Assembly (NCBI GenBank): GCA_030068145.1
Contig: JAPJBO010000541.1
Span: 62,001-126,000, forward strand
DNA: 64,000 nt
Direction of reading: 5' to 3'
Source: Diplonema papillatum
Taxonomy: Eukaryota > Euglenozoa > Diplonemea > Diplonemida > Diplonemidae
This document shows, one piece after another, positions 32,909-42,444 of the stretch. Both the position numbers and the translations under genes were made by a program. The stretch's first letter is position 1, and each line of letters begins with the position of its first letter. A model generated the notes under the pieces. The model was given only the letters and a program-made list of their open reading frames with translations. It did no database searches and was not told the origin of the DNA.

Positions 32909-35032
32909 TGAGTGCTGCTTGCTAGTTCTGCTTCAAGTGTCGCTGTAGGACTTCGCACAAGTGTACAGAACGTAGTACCACCACCGCACCTCACATGCCA
33001 GAAACGTCGCAGATGAGCGAGCTTTCGCAAAAAGAAAAGGCGATTTGCAGTGAGCGGCAAGCTTCAGCTACTTCAGCATGTTATTGTTGATGCTCCCGAG
33101 TGTTTCCGACGAAAGTTGCGTACTTTGTGAAGCCACGTGGCCCGCGGAAGCCCAAGCACACACGAGAGAAACTCAAACAGGAGCTACCGGTTCTGTCCCC
33201 GTTTTCGGTACCACTTGCCGCAATGTAAGCGTGCAATGGCTACTTCGGCTTTGCCACTCTATCACTGCGAATTGCTGCTTTGCGAGAGCACTCCCGTGTG
33301 CAATGCATCCAATCGGGTTCTGATATGTATTGGCGCGCCAGAAAGAAGAAACCATGATATGTTGTCGTGACAATCGATCTCTCCTCCACCACAGCACCCC
33401 CGCCTCTGAATGGTCGCCATACGACTCTACTACGGGCTCCTTCACATCCGAAATCTATTCGGAGTCAATCCGGTGGAAAAGTTGCTTTCGTAGTTAGTCA
33501 CCACAGAGCCGACCTTTTACGTCCAACAAGTCTGAGCGGGCTTGGTGCGGGTTGTCATTTCACATATCCGTCTGGAGAGGAACCAATCCTTGAAAATCAA
33601 AATAAGCAAATGGCACGCGAAGGAAAACCCCTGTACAGACCTTTCCTCCCCAACAGCCTACAAAAAACACACCCCACCTATATTGTCAACCGGAGCCTCG
33701 AAAGCACCGGCTCCAAAATCAGGACAAAGTTAGCTTGGCTGAGCAGCCCTGAGACGCCTTCGCACTGGAGAAACTTTTCCATTTAGTGAAGGTTGGAGGA
33801 ATCCTGCCAATAAAAAAAAGAAAAAAAGAAAATAGAAAAAATGGCGGCGAAAGAAAGGCAAGTAAAAAGGAAAACGGTTCTTCGAACGCAACAGCACGTC
33901 CTGCACGAAGTGACTTTGCTTCACTCGCAGGGCTTTGCGCCCCCCCCCTTCCAACTAATCCATCCCTTGAAGCCCCTCCGCGCCTTGCGTGGCGCCTAAT
34001 TGTACCTTCTATTTGTCCTTCGGTCCGGTTCGATTATGTGGGGAACAGCTCCACCAGAGCGTTTTCTTCTTCTTTTACAATCTGGCAAAAGAAAACGAGA
34101 AACGAATAAGTATCGTCTTGCCGAGAGAAACTGAGAAAGCGGAGAAAGCAAAACTTTAATGCGAGCGGGGGCGAAAGCCATCCCTGCCTGTACTGCCTCG
34201 TCCTTCGATTTGGTTCGATTTGTGTCAGAGGAAACTGTACAGCCTAAGCTCGCACAATTGGACGCTTGTACCGGAGCGTCTCGTCCTCGGCTCGCCTTTA
34301 TCTTGAGCTGGCGTGGTCTCGAACCCATGGCACAACATGCCCATTGTTCCCCCTGAGGACTGATCGAAGTTCGTCAACAGAAAGAATTGTCCATTTGCTG
34401 TCCGCGAGAGGTAATATTGCTGCCTACGAAGACACTCATGGACGAACTTCTTTGGCAGCGCCCGTAGTCAGGTTGGCGTTTGGCCACAGCAGTGTTCAAG
34501 CACGGCTGATTCTGCTCTTGGGTATTTGTCGTACATGGGCTACCCTTGAAAATCAGTCTGCCAAAAGGGTCCTTTTGGGATGCCGTTAGGAACTGCCTTT
34601 GACGGCCTTCTTTGAGGTGTAAGGCGAATCCAAGAAGACTTCTTTTGAACAGTGGCCAGGTGTGCTTGAGCGCATTCTGCCGCGTGGGCCGCGTGGGCGT
34701 CTGCTGTGGTGTGTGTGTGTGTGTGGGTGTCGTGTTTCGTGCTCATTCGACTTCGAAAAGGGAACAATAAATTGGTCAGAAAAAACCGAGTCGACAAAAG
34801 AAGTGTTCGAACTTTGCTGTCTTCTTTCTGTTCTTTTCTTGAGAAAGATAGTCAAAGGATTCGGAGGTTGATCCCTCTTACCATCAGAAGCCCCTCTTCC
34901 CATTGTCAAGAACAAGGAAATAATCTAAAAATACACAACACCAGTTCTACCAATCAGTTTCTCCCTTTCTCTCTCTCTTTTTTAACTCTCATGTTTGAAT
35001 CTCATTTTGTAACTTGTGCTTTGTTCGAGCAG
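32909..35032. other. region with probable small exons
   Basis: Candidate pieces: a frame at 33090-33228 ending at GTAAGC; and 34381-34521, bounded by CAG and GTATTT, whose product (IVHLLSARGNIAAYEDTHGR and a following helix) looks like a weak ankyrin repeat. They may belong with the terminal exon at 35033, but intermediate exons are missing. A GT-rich run lies at 34708-34728. Confidence 0.3.
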
Positions 35033-35149
35033 AATCCTACCCTTCGTTCAATGGACATGGTTGACAAGTTTCCGATCAAGACGCTAGCCGCTTGCATGAA
35101 TAACTCACATATCAAGATGGCACTCGCGCCTGCGTTTGACCTACTGTGA
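35033..35149 (+). CDS. terminal exon of an unresolved gene
   Basis: After the acceptor TTCGAGCAG, 38 codons to TGA encode LRSMDMVDKFPIKTLAACMN and a hydrophobic helix ending AFDLL. Composition and the clean pyrimidine-rich acceptor tract upstream (34960-34985) argue for a real last exon. Possibly linked to the ankyrin-like exon at 34.4 kb; family unknown. Confidence 0.35.
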   Translation, partial: NPTLRSMDMVDKFPIKTLAACMNNSHIKMALAPAFDLL

Positions 35150-35495
35150 CGTGACCTGACCTCGATTATCTCAAGTGACCAGACAACCAGTTCGCATACC
35201 ACACGCTCGAAAAACATGATGTGTACGATGAAAATGCAGCAGTCAGATACGAAAACCCCGTGCTCTCTGCAACGACTCTTCCAAGGTCCCTCTCCATTAC
35301 CCTTCCACCCCTTCCCATTTGCCTTTTTGTCCAGTCTTCTTTTGTTAATTCCTTTTTCAACCTTCCCCCTTTTTCTCTCCATTGTTTTGTGAGTTTTTTT
35401 ATCAGCTTCTTTTTTGTTATTTTTTTTTCTGCTCCGTCCGAAAAACCTTTGGGTTTGCAAAAAGGTCCACGGCTACGTCTGCCTAGCTTGCGCTG

Positions 35496-36050
35496 GTGCT
35501 TACAAGCGAAATTTCAGTGGGTTTCTTACGCCCTGAGGAGCGTTTCCTCACCAGCTTTGAGGCACGTTCACGTCCTAAGTGGGCCGGCTGGCAGGCTTTT
35601 GAGCAGGGAAGGCACTTCCGATTCAACAGCGCCGTCCCATCAAGGAAAATGATGCTGATTTTCATATATTTTTTGGAAAGGTGCTGGAGAAACGGCGTTT
35701 CCATTCCTTTTCTTCGCCACACTTCTCACTACTCTCCCGTCTCCTCTCACTCTTCTACTGACCTCCTTTGCTTAGTTTTTGATCTGATCAGTTGTGAAGA
35801 CATCCAAAGGCAAAAAAGAAAAAGGAAAAAAGGAATCAGGCTCCCGATTTGTTCCAAAGAGCTTCAGTGCTTGGAGACCCGCCAGAACTCCCATGGCTGT
35901 CGTGGTTTGAAGCAGCGCCTCTTCGTAAGGTTTCGACCCCATGCAGCACAGAAGGGAGGGAAAGTGGGGACTCTGCACTTCAGCAAGCCAGAAGCTATTT
36001 CCAAGGGTGACCACAAAAATATAGTAAAACCATCCGGGGTAGTAACCTAA
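35496..36050 (+). CDS. hypothetical protein
   Basis: A 184-codon open frame with natural composition at both ends (GFLRPEERFLTSFEARSRPK; LKQRLFVRFRPHAAQKGGK) and a weaker middle that may be an intron retained in frame. An acceptor-like TTTCAG at 35513-35518 suggests a coding start near 35519. In the next frame just upstream, VHGYVCLACAGAYKR is also protein-like, hinting at an earlier exon. No family recognised; length is within what chance can give. Confidence 0.3.
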   Translation: MLTSEISVGFLRPEERFLTSFEARSRPKWAGWQAFEQGRHFRFNSAVPSRKMMLIFIYFLERCWRNGVSIPFLRHTSHYSPVSSHSSTDLLCLVFDLISCEDIQRQKRKRKKGIRLPICSKELQCLETRQNSHGCRGLKQRLFVRFRPHAAQKGGKVGTLHFSKPEAISKGDHKNIVKPSGVVT

Positions 36051-36317
36051 CAACTTCCGCCGGTAGACGAAACCCGCCTAAGAGGATTCAAACCCCTTCG
36101 GGTGGGCAAGTTAGACACATGCTGGTGGGGAAAAAAACAGAAAGTACCCATTTTCTTATCCACAAATAACGCTAGAAGATAAAAGACAACACACATCACA
36201 CCAACTCCGGCCATACATTGCAAAAAGAATACTCGGCGTAGCTGCTTTGACTCCAAATGGAAGTACAGACACAAAATCTGATTTGTTCTTCGCTTCCTGT
36301 TGTTTGTGTCTTGTCGC

Positions 36318-36437
36318 GTAGGGGTAGACCCCGCATGACTGCACGTCCGTTCAACACGTGTTCGGTACCTCGGATCCCTTCTTTGTCTGGCAGCTTCGTC
36401 GAGCATTTCCTCCCAAGCTGGCGCTTGTGTAAACAAA
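36318..36437 (+). repeat. dispersed ~120-bp repeat, copy 1
   Basis: Shares with 55347-55488, same orientation, GTAGGGGTAGACCC, ACGTCCGTTCAACACGTGTT, TTTGTCTGGCAGCTTCGTCG and CAAGCTGGCGCTT, separated by small indels. On the minus strand both copies keep NARRSCQTK in an open frame. Confidence 0.75.
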
Positions 36438-38197
36438 ATTGCGGCTGTTTGCGTCCGGTGACACGGACATGGCTACAAGGGTTGTTGAGACTTCATGATT
36501 CTTCTGAAAAGTGGAGAAGACTGCTCCGAAGGAAAGGTTGGATAGAGAAGGAGCCGACAAGATATTGTGTACTCACCTCGTGTTAGTGTCGCCTCCATTT
36601 ATGCCGTGTCAGTCGCCTTCGGCCTGCAGAAGCGAGGTGACACTGACACGAGAATCAAACCTTGAAAACCCCAGAAAAATGCGAGAATCCGGATTGATTT
36701 GAAGAGGCTTCTATTGGCGAGAAGTTTGTACAATGAGCCATAGTTTATGCAACAAAGCTTGTGTGCTCATTGCAAACTACCCGGATTGAGTACAGAGACC
36801 TTATCATCAGATCTATCACAAGGAAAAAAAACAAGGAGATCGGCAAGAGGCCGGTCTACGAAAGCAGCGCGCAGTTTCTGGCAACCAGATAATATATCAT
36901 AAAAATGCGCGGGAGTGACGTACCGGCGGAGCCACCTCCTAGTTTTAGTACCAACAATGCATTGTTAGCACAAAAGAGGGGTGCGATGCAAAAATGAGGC
37001 AAGTTACAGAATATTATAAAGCAACAGGATCTGAAACTTCAGGAGGTGATAGAGAACATCAACCAAACCCTCAATGCAACAATCGTGCGACTATCAACGT
37101 GAGTCCACAGAAAGATCATCTCTTCTCCGCAAAGCTTGAAGCAGCCTCTATCAGGCTCACAAGCGAGACGTATGGGTATCAAAGCGCCCACTGTTCTCGT
37201 TTTCGTAAGTAATGCTTTACTGCATGGAATGTCTTGGAACCAGCCTCTTCAGTTTTAACGGCGACACGGGATTTGAAGGACAAAATGACTACCGGGACTA
37301 GGTAGTAAAACACGTTACGGTCCTCTCTCCACTCTCGCGAGCTGAGACTACTGTTTCCTTCCCCCCAAGTTGTTCCCAGCTGCCGCCAGTGCCAGCCTGT
37401 GTAGGGCAGCGTATTCTACTCGATTGAACGGAACTGCGTTCGCGCACCTCCGCCGCAGTGGCTCATGCGGGCGCCACATCTCCGACGCTGTCCCTTCCTG
37501 CACTCTCGACCCCACCACATTCCGCCTGGCCGCCTACTATACATCCTAACAATCACACAATATCAGACGCAACAGACGGAATGAATTGGACCTTCACCGC
37601 CACGCACAGGGTCGTTAAACAAAAGGTCGGCACACTTCCACGGAGGTTGTGTTCACTGACTATTTATTAGTAGTGACTCATTGACGGTCCTCCCATACTT
37701 TCGAAAAGGTCAGCCGCGATCGGCAAATGGCGAGTTAGGCCTTTCTTTAGAAGAAAAGTAGGCAACTGCCGCAGAATTGTCGACTAGACCTCTTGAGTTC
37801 GTATTGCTCACGGATACGTCGTCGGACGAAACCAACAACGAAGAGAAGAAGATAGGACCGTTTCTCCCCATCTATCGGGCTCTTTGCGTTGCATTAGTGC
37901 GAAGTCCTTGACGAACCGAGCACCTGCCTTGCGTCCGTGTGGTGTTTCATCGTCTTTGGACTCTTCGATTTAGTGTCTCTCGTCCCGGCCTGCCCCTGGC
38001 CGAGGCTTTCTTAGCCGCTCTCATGTTGTTTAATCGAGAGTGGTTCACCTTCGTATCAAGCGCTGTTAGTCAACCATTTCCCTTCCTCCCCTGTTACAGA
38101 CACCCTGGGACTGACCGAGCTGGTACCGCTATTCCAAAAAGCGTAGCGGTGCTTTCTGGCAAAGACTGTCACATCGGGAATCTATTATACCTATAGA
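36438..38197. other. region with tentative exons
   Basis: From ATG 36905 a frame reads MRGSDVPAEPPPSFSTNNAL then reaches TGA at 36983; immediately beyond, in the same frame, a heptad-like stretch (LQNIIKQQDLKLQEVIENIN) runs to GTGAGT at 37098. A 24-base GT-AG segment at about 36970-36993 would instead join the first part to another open frame ending at GTAAGT (37204). A further exon-like frame lies at 37458-37640. A real spliced gene is likely but its structure is unresolved. Near 37779-37828 the minus strand resembles the last exon of the 40.2 kb gene. Confidence 0.3.
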
Positions 38198-39018
38198 ATG
38201 CAAGCAAGTCGACAACAGGCATTCACTTCATCATCCAAGAAAAAGAAAAGTCAGAAGCTGTTCGCTTGTACGCTTCTCGTTGCCTTTCATTTGCTTTGCA
38301 AAAGGCAAGTACCATACGAGTCACCAACCTTGACGTAAGTAAACGCCAAGGCGTAGTTGCTTGCATTTTGTGTTCCCTTCTGTCTCCTCCCCCGCACGGC
38401 TTTCAAAATCAGCTTTTCTGCACACGAACCAGCGTTAATCAGCATGCCCTCTTCATCTCTTTCAAGAAAGAATCGATTCCAGAGGCGCACTCACTTAAGC
38501 GTGCGTGTATCCCCCTCAACAAGTTGGTGCTACGGGGTGGCTTGCGGTCCGACCATGTCTGAAAGCACTGTATTATTCAAAGTGTTCGAACCCCCACACG
38601 TTTGACACACGCGGTTGCATTCAGTTCCAGTGAACGAAGAACTTGCGCTTTTAGCTGAACTGAAGGTTAGGAAGCCATCTTTCTCTGTCGTACTTTTACG
38701 TGCTTATTGCCCAGTGCCGTGTAGTGTGCATGGGGGATGCCAGGTTATTGCAACCGCACCGTGAAGGTTGGTTCTGGGCAAGGCAGACCGTCTTTTACGT
38801 CGGGGTTTCGGCAGCATTCTTCCATTTTCCTCAGCTCAGAGCCGGCAAGGGCTTGGATTAGCTTCAGTCTGCGGTCTTTCTGTACGATATACGGGAAACT
38901 GTGCAAAGTTGTGCCAGACGCAACAACAAGAGACTATCGAAACAATCCCTTTGAGACTGAGAAGTTGGCAAAGTTCTACAGACGTATATGTTATAGGAAA
39001 CTCGTGCAGGGACAGTAG
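38198..39018 (+). CDS. small multi-exon gene, N-terminal membrane anchor
   Basis: Exon 1, 38198-38334, encodes a Gln/Ser/Lys-rich start then a hydrophobic segment (LFACTLLVAFHLL) before GTAAGT; it joins in phase to 38413 (after AATCAG), where the frame is open to 38605. Further exons look likely: about 38628-38665 (VNEELALLAELK before GTTAGG), a 29-base piece at about 38712-38740 and 38863-39018, whose product (GKLCKVVPDATTRDYRNNPF and a basic end) is convincingly coding. The junction from the second exon is unsolved. Type II membrane topology is suggested by lysines before the hydrophobic stretch. Family unknown. Confidence 0.4.
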
Positions 39019-40178
39019 ATGACTGCCTTTCGAATTCGTGCTGCGCACCTTACCCGAGTCGCGAATTTGAGTCAAGCTGCATACCAGAATTTTGTGGCAC
39101 CCCCCTCGAGAGGCAGTGTCCTGCCTAAGCATTAAACTAAGATTTTCCCTCCCGAAGGGTAGTGAGAGCACTCCGCACCGGTCTGTGTGGGGTTACAACA
39201 CGTTTCCTCTCGGGCTGTTATTGCGTTCGTGGTGTCATTTGCACAAAGGGTACCGCTGTGCAAGTCTTTCACTACATGACTCCAGAGGAGTCACTTTTGA
39301 CACGTGCGCAACCATCCTTTGTATTTTGTAAACGGCGGCTGGTCTCGAGTCTTTTATACAATGCGCGTGCTACTGCAAGGATGCAAAATAATAGACACAA
39401 TGCGCAAGGAGGAAGAAGAAAATGCATACAAAAACATACATTGGTTTGTGCGAGCGTGACAGCAAGCAAAGATGAAAGAATTTGAAAATCAAAAGCACTG
39501 CGTGTGGAGTGACCTGGGCAAACCTTCAGATTAGAGCAGCACCATGACTGTTGACCGGTCGACCTGCCCCCAGCTTCTAAGGCTGTTGGTGAAGATCTGT
39601 CTGAGGTGAACAGCAGATCCACGCTCTTCCTCGTGTTTCCGCGGTGCCCTTCACCGCTTGGCACCCGATACTAAATGCTGTGGGAAGATAAACCTGACCC
39701 AAGGTACCAAGAAAGTATAAGAGAAAATGTACCGCTGGAGATCCAGCTTCCCCCCGCAGGGTTTCTCACCCCACATCCTTCTTCATTTACGTGTAGTGGG
39801 AGTGTCTGCGTCCCGCGCCTGTTTCTACTATCCCACAGACAGACACCTACCGGGACCTCTCGAGTGCCTACGCTCGTTAGTCTCTAGTCTAAGGTCTGAC
39901 AATGGGAGTGTGGACTTCGGTGTTCGTACCCACATACCGAAAGACCTTCTAACGATGGTTCTTCCTGAAGCGGGCTGGCTTAAATGCCAGTTTCCGAAGG
40001 CAGCAATTGGAAGACCAGCTGAGCGAGCTGCCGAAGGCAGCTCGTGTTGTGTGCACTCAGCTTCGACTCGTATTGAGACAACTTGCACTTTGACACGTCA
40101 ACTCGGGCTACAGTTAGTTCCTTGAAAGAACGCGGAGCCTGTGACGAATCTCACACCGACTCTAAACCAAAATAAATG
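39019..40178. other. unassigned stretch
   Basis: A minus-strand frame at 39272-39664 includes a hydrophobic segment (ALCLLFCILAVARAL) and may be an exon; plus-strand frames look random. A perfect 9-bp hairpin (GAGCTGCC, GAA, GGCAGCTC) occurs at about 40023-40042. No gene assigned. Confidence 0.3.
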
Positions 40179-40689
40179 CTAGAATAATCGACCAGACCTT
40201 CTGGGCTTGTGTTGCTCATGAGGAAAGAAACTGCACAAATGGAAGACCTTCAGGTTCTATCAATGATCGGGGCTCCTATAGCATTAGTGTTATTGTCCTT
40301 TGACAGAGTGAGCCGGTGCCTCTCATCTTACCTTTCAAATACGGCCGCGAGATGCTTATTCTTGCCAGAGACTAGCGTCTCGCATTGTGCCATGCATGAG
40401 TCGTTGGGTGGTATTGAGAGGGGTTCCATCTGTCACTTACTAAGCGAGCTTCGTTGCTCCCCGCCGTGAGTTCCCTCTGCCCTAGGAGGTCTACTTGGCT
40501 ATATGCGGCTTGTGCTTTCGTGTCGGTGTTGTTGCATCGCTCTTGCACTGCGTTGCGGAGTCCCACGGCGCACACCTTTCCGCCGGCCTTCTTCGCTGTT
40601 TGCTCTTGTGCGGCGGCTTCATACGCTTGCTTCACGGCTTCGAAGGCCTGTCTGTTCGCCATTTGGGACCTTTGGTTCAGGCCGGCCAT
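40179..40689 (-). CDS. small three-exon protein of unknown function
   Basis: Read on the minus strand: exon 1, 40689-40441, starts ATGGCCGGC and encodes 83 residues rich in Ala/Gln (MAGLNQRSQMANRQAFEAVK), ending at a consensus GTAAGT. Exon 2, 40360-40332, is 29 bases (NKHLAAVFE) ending at GTAAGA. Exon 3, 40230-40179, follows TTTGTGCAG and ends in TAG with a basic tail (HEQHKPRRSGRLF). Phases 0 and 2 match and the total is 109 residues. The helical Ala/Gln region has no recognised family. A start upstream of 40689 is possible because the frame stays open to about 40750. Confidence 0.5.
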
Positions 40690-41081
40690 GATGCCGCCTC
40701 CGAGCGCGTCAGGATGCTCTTGTTGCAATAGTAGGGGATCGTTTGCACGCAAACCCGCTCTCTCTTTCTAACTCTGAGTACCACACTAATTCACTTCGGA
40801 CAAGATGGAAGTTCCCGCATCTGCAATTGTATTCAAAGATGAGATTCAAAGTTTTTTTTTCTCTTTGATCTGTGCTCTTCTTCTTATTTTTCTTCTTCCT
40901 CCTCTTCTCTCTTCTTGTTTGTTTTACTGGTTTCTGTTTTGTGTGTTTTCAATTGCATAGACGACTGATCACAAGAAAGTTCTTTTTTGACCACCTTCCC
41001 ATTTTCTCGAGTACTGGTGTGACACTACTGAAGAGTTGTCGAGACATGAAGCCCTCAGAAGACATGTCTCTTTATCCGAGA

Positions 41082-41489
41082 AGGAATAATCAAAACGAAG
41101 TTCTTAGCGGTTCTCTTTTGGGTTTCGTCTAAGGCCTCGTTGCGCGGGATCAATAGGGACTGCCGGGGTCGTATGTACTCCTACGTCAGAGGTGAAATTC
41201 TTAGATCGTAGGAAGACGAACTTCTACGAAAGCATTCAACAATAATGTCTTCATTAGTCAAGAACGAGAGCGTGAGGATCCAAGATGATCAGATATCGTC
41301 TTAGTGTAAACGATGCCGTCTCAGGATTGAGGGAAGTCAGTTTGGCTTCCACGGCACTCCCCGAACGAGAAATCAAAGATTATGGGTTCAGGGGGAGTAC
41401 ATTCGCAAGGCTAAAACTTAAAGGAATTGACGGAAGGACACCAACAGGCGTGGAGTATGCGGCTTAGTTTGACTCAACAACAACACGGG
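41082..41489 (+). pseudogene. 18S rRNA central-domain fragment
   Basis: Reads GGAATAAT, then AATAGGGACTG, AGAGGTGAAATTCTTAGATC, CGAAAGCATTC, GATGATCAGATA, CTTAAAGGAATTGACGGAAG and GCGGCTTAGTTTGACTCAAC: the order and words of the middle third of eukaryotic SSU rRNA, roughly helix 24 to helix 32. It is colinear but divergent in variable regions and breaks off just after ACAACACGGG, where the opposite-strand fragment begins. Truncated at both ends, so not a working gene. Confidence 0.9.
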
Positions 41490-41490
41490 A

Positions 41491-42132
41491 GTTTTACGCT
41501 ATTGGTGCTGGAATTACCGGGTGCTGGCACCAGACTTGTCCACCAATTGTGTTCATTGACAGGTTTAGATATCATCCATTGCTTCTAGCGTACGAAGTAC
41601 GTGTCGAGGCCATTGCTCTTCGCTGCCTCAGCAGTGTTGCTATTGGGCAATTTGCGTACTTGCTGCCATCCTTAGATGTGGTAGCCGTTTCTCAGGCTCC
41701 CTCTCCGAAATCGAACCCTAATTCCCCGTTACCCGTTACAACCACGGTAGTCCACTACACTACCGTCAAAAGCTGATAGGGCAGAAACTCTTGCGGGCTT
41801 GCACCGACTTGAAGTCGTGTGCTATCACTCGTTTGACCTGTTTCATCCACACACCGCTGCTATTGCTAGCGTTGGTTATTATCTCGGTCAATTGTATCCA
41901 CCTCGACCCCGCGGTTTCAAGGCCACGAGGTTGAATCGAGATGGATTCTTTCGGACATGTAGTAGCAATGGAGTTACCAGTGTTATCCAACTGGGCCCAA
42001 AAGGCACCTTCCCCGCGTAGATTGCCACCGATTTAATGAGCCGTCTGCAGACCACTGCTAATCCATTTACTCTGAGACTTGCATGGCTTAATCCTTGAAA
42101 CAAGCATATGACTACTGGCAGGATCAACCAGG
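41491..42132 (-). pseudogene. 18S rRNA 5'-domain fragment, inverted
   Basis: On the minus strand from 42132: CCTGGTTGATCCTGCCAG, ATTAAGCCATGCAAGTCTC, GACGGCTCATTAAATC, GAGCCTGAGAAACGGCTACC and GTGCCAGCACCCGGTAATTC, then CAATAGCGTAAAAC where it meets the plus-strand fragment. This is the true 5' end through the 530 loop, of which CAGCAGCCGCGG is altered to CAGCACCCGG. V4 and everything after are absent. The 3' ends of the two fragments abut. Confidence 0.92.
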
Positions 42133-42444
42133 TTTCTTGTCACTCAAACCAGACTGGACCGAGGAAAATCTGACGAATCAGAGATTCCCCGATACCAGAG
42201 ATTGTATCGTGTCAAGCCTTCTGTGTGTTGGTGGTGGTCATCCTTGGTGTGGAGCCAAGTGGTGGTTTGAGACTTCATTGACGAACCTCCAACGAATCAA
42301 GTAAAGCTCTACCAAAATATTTCTCACTCTTCGATAAGCTCTATATCTGGACCCGTGGCTGCCGAAAACCATTTTTAACTACTTGCTGCCCACCCAGGCG
42401 ACGAAAAGAAAACGGAAGAAACGACCACACCAACCGAGAACAGG
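42133..42444. other. 5' flank of the RhoGEF gene
   Basis: No gene. A good acceptor (CTGCCCACCCAG) at 42397 is followed in frame with the GEF start by 15 acidic or polar codons, so the GEF may have an upstream exon beginning beyond this point. Confidence 0.4.

Noticed and set aside
36983-36985. In-frame TGA inside a coding-like stretch, suggesting recoding or a variant code
   Set aside because: TGA ends several well-supported genes here (SET, RidA, RhaM, myosin); a splice or a relic is simpler, and no selenocysteine element was seen.
41285-42127. Several open frames of 60-79 codons
   Set aside because: They lie in 18S rRNA sequence.
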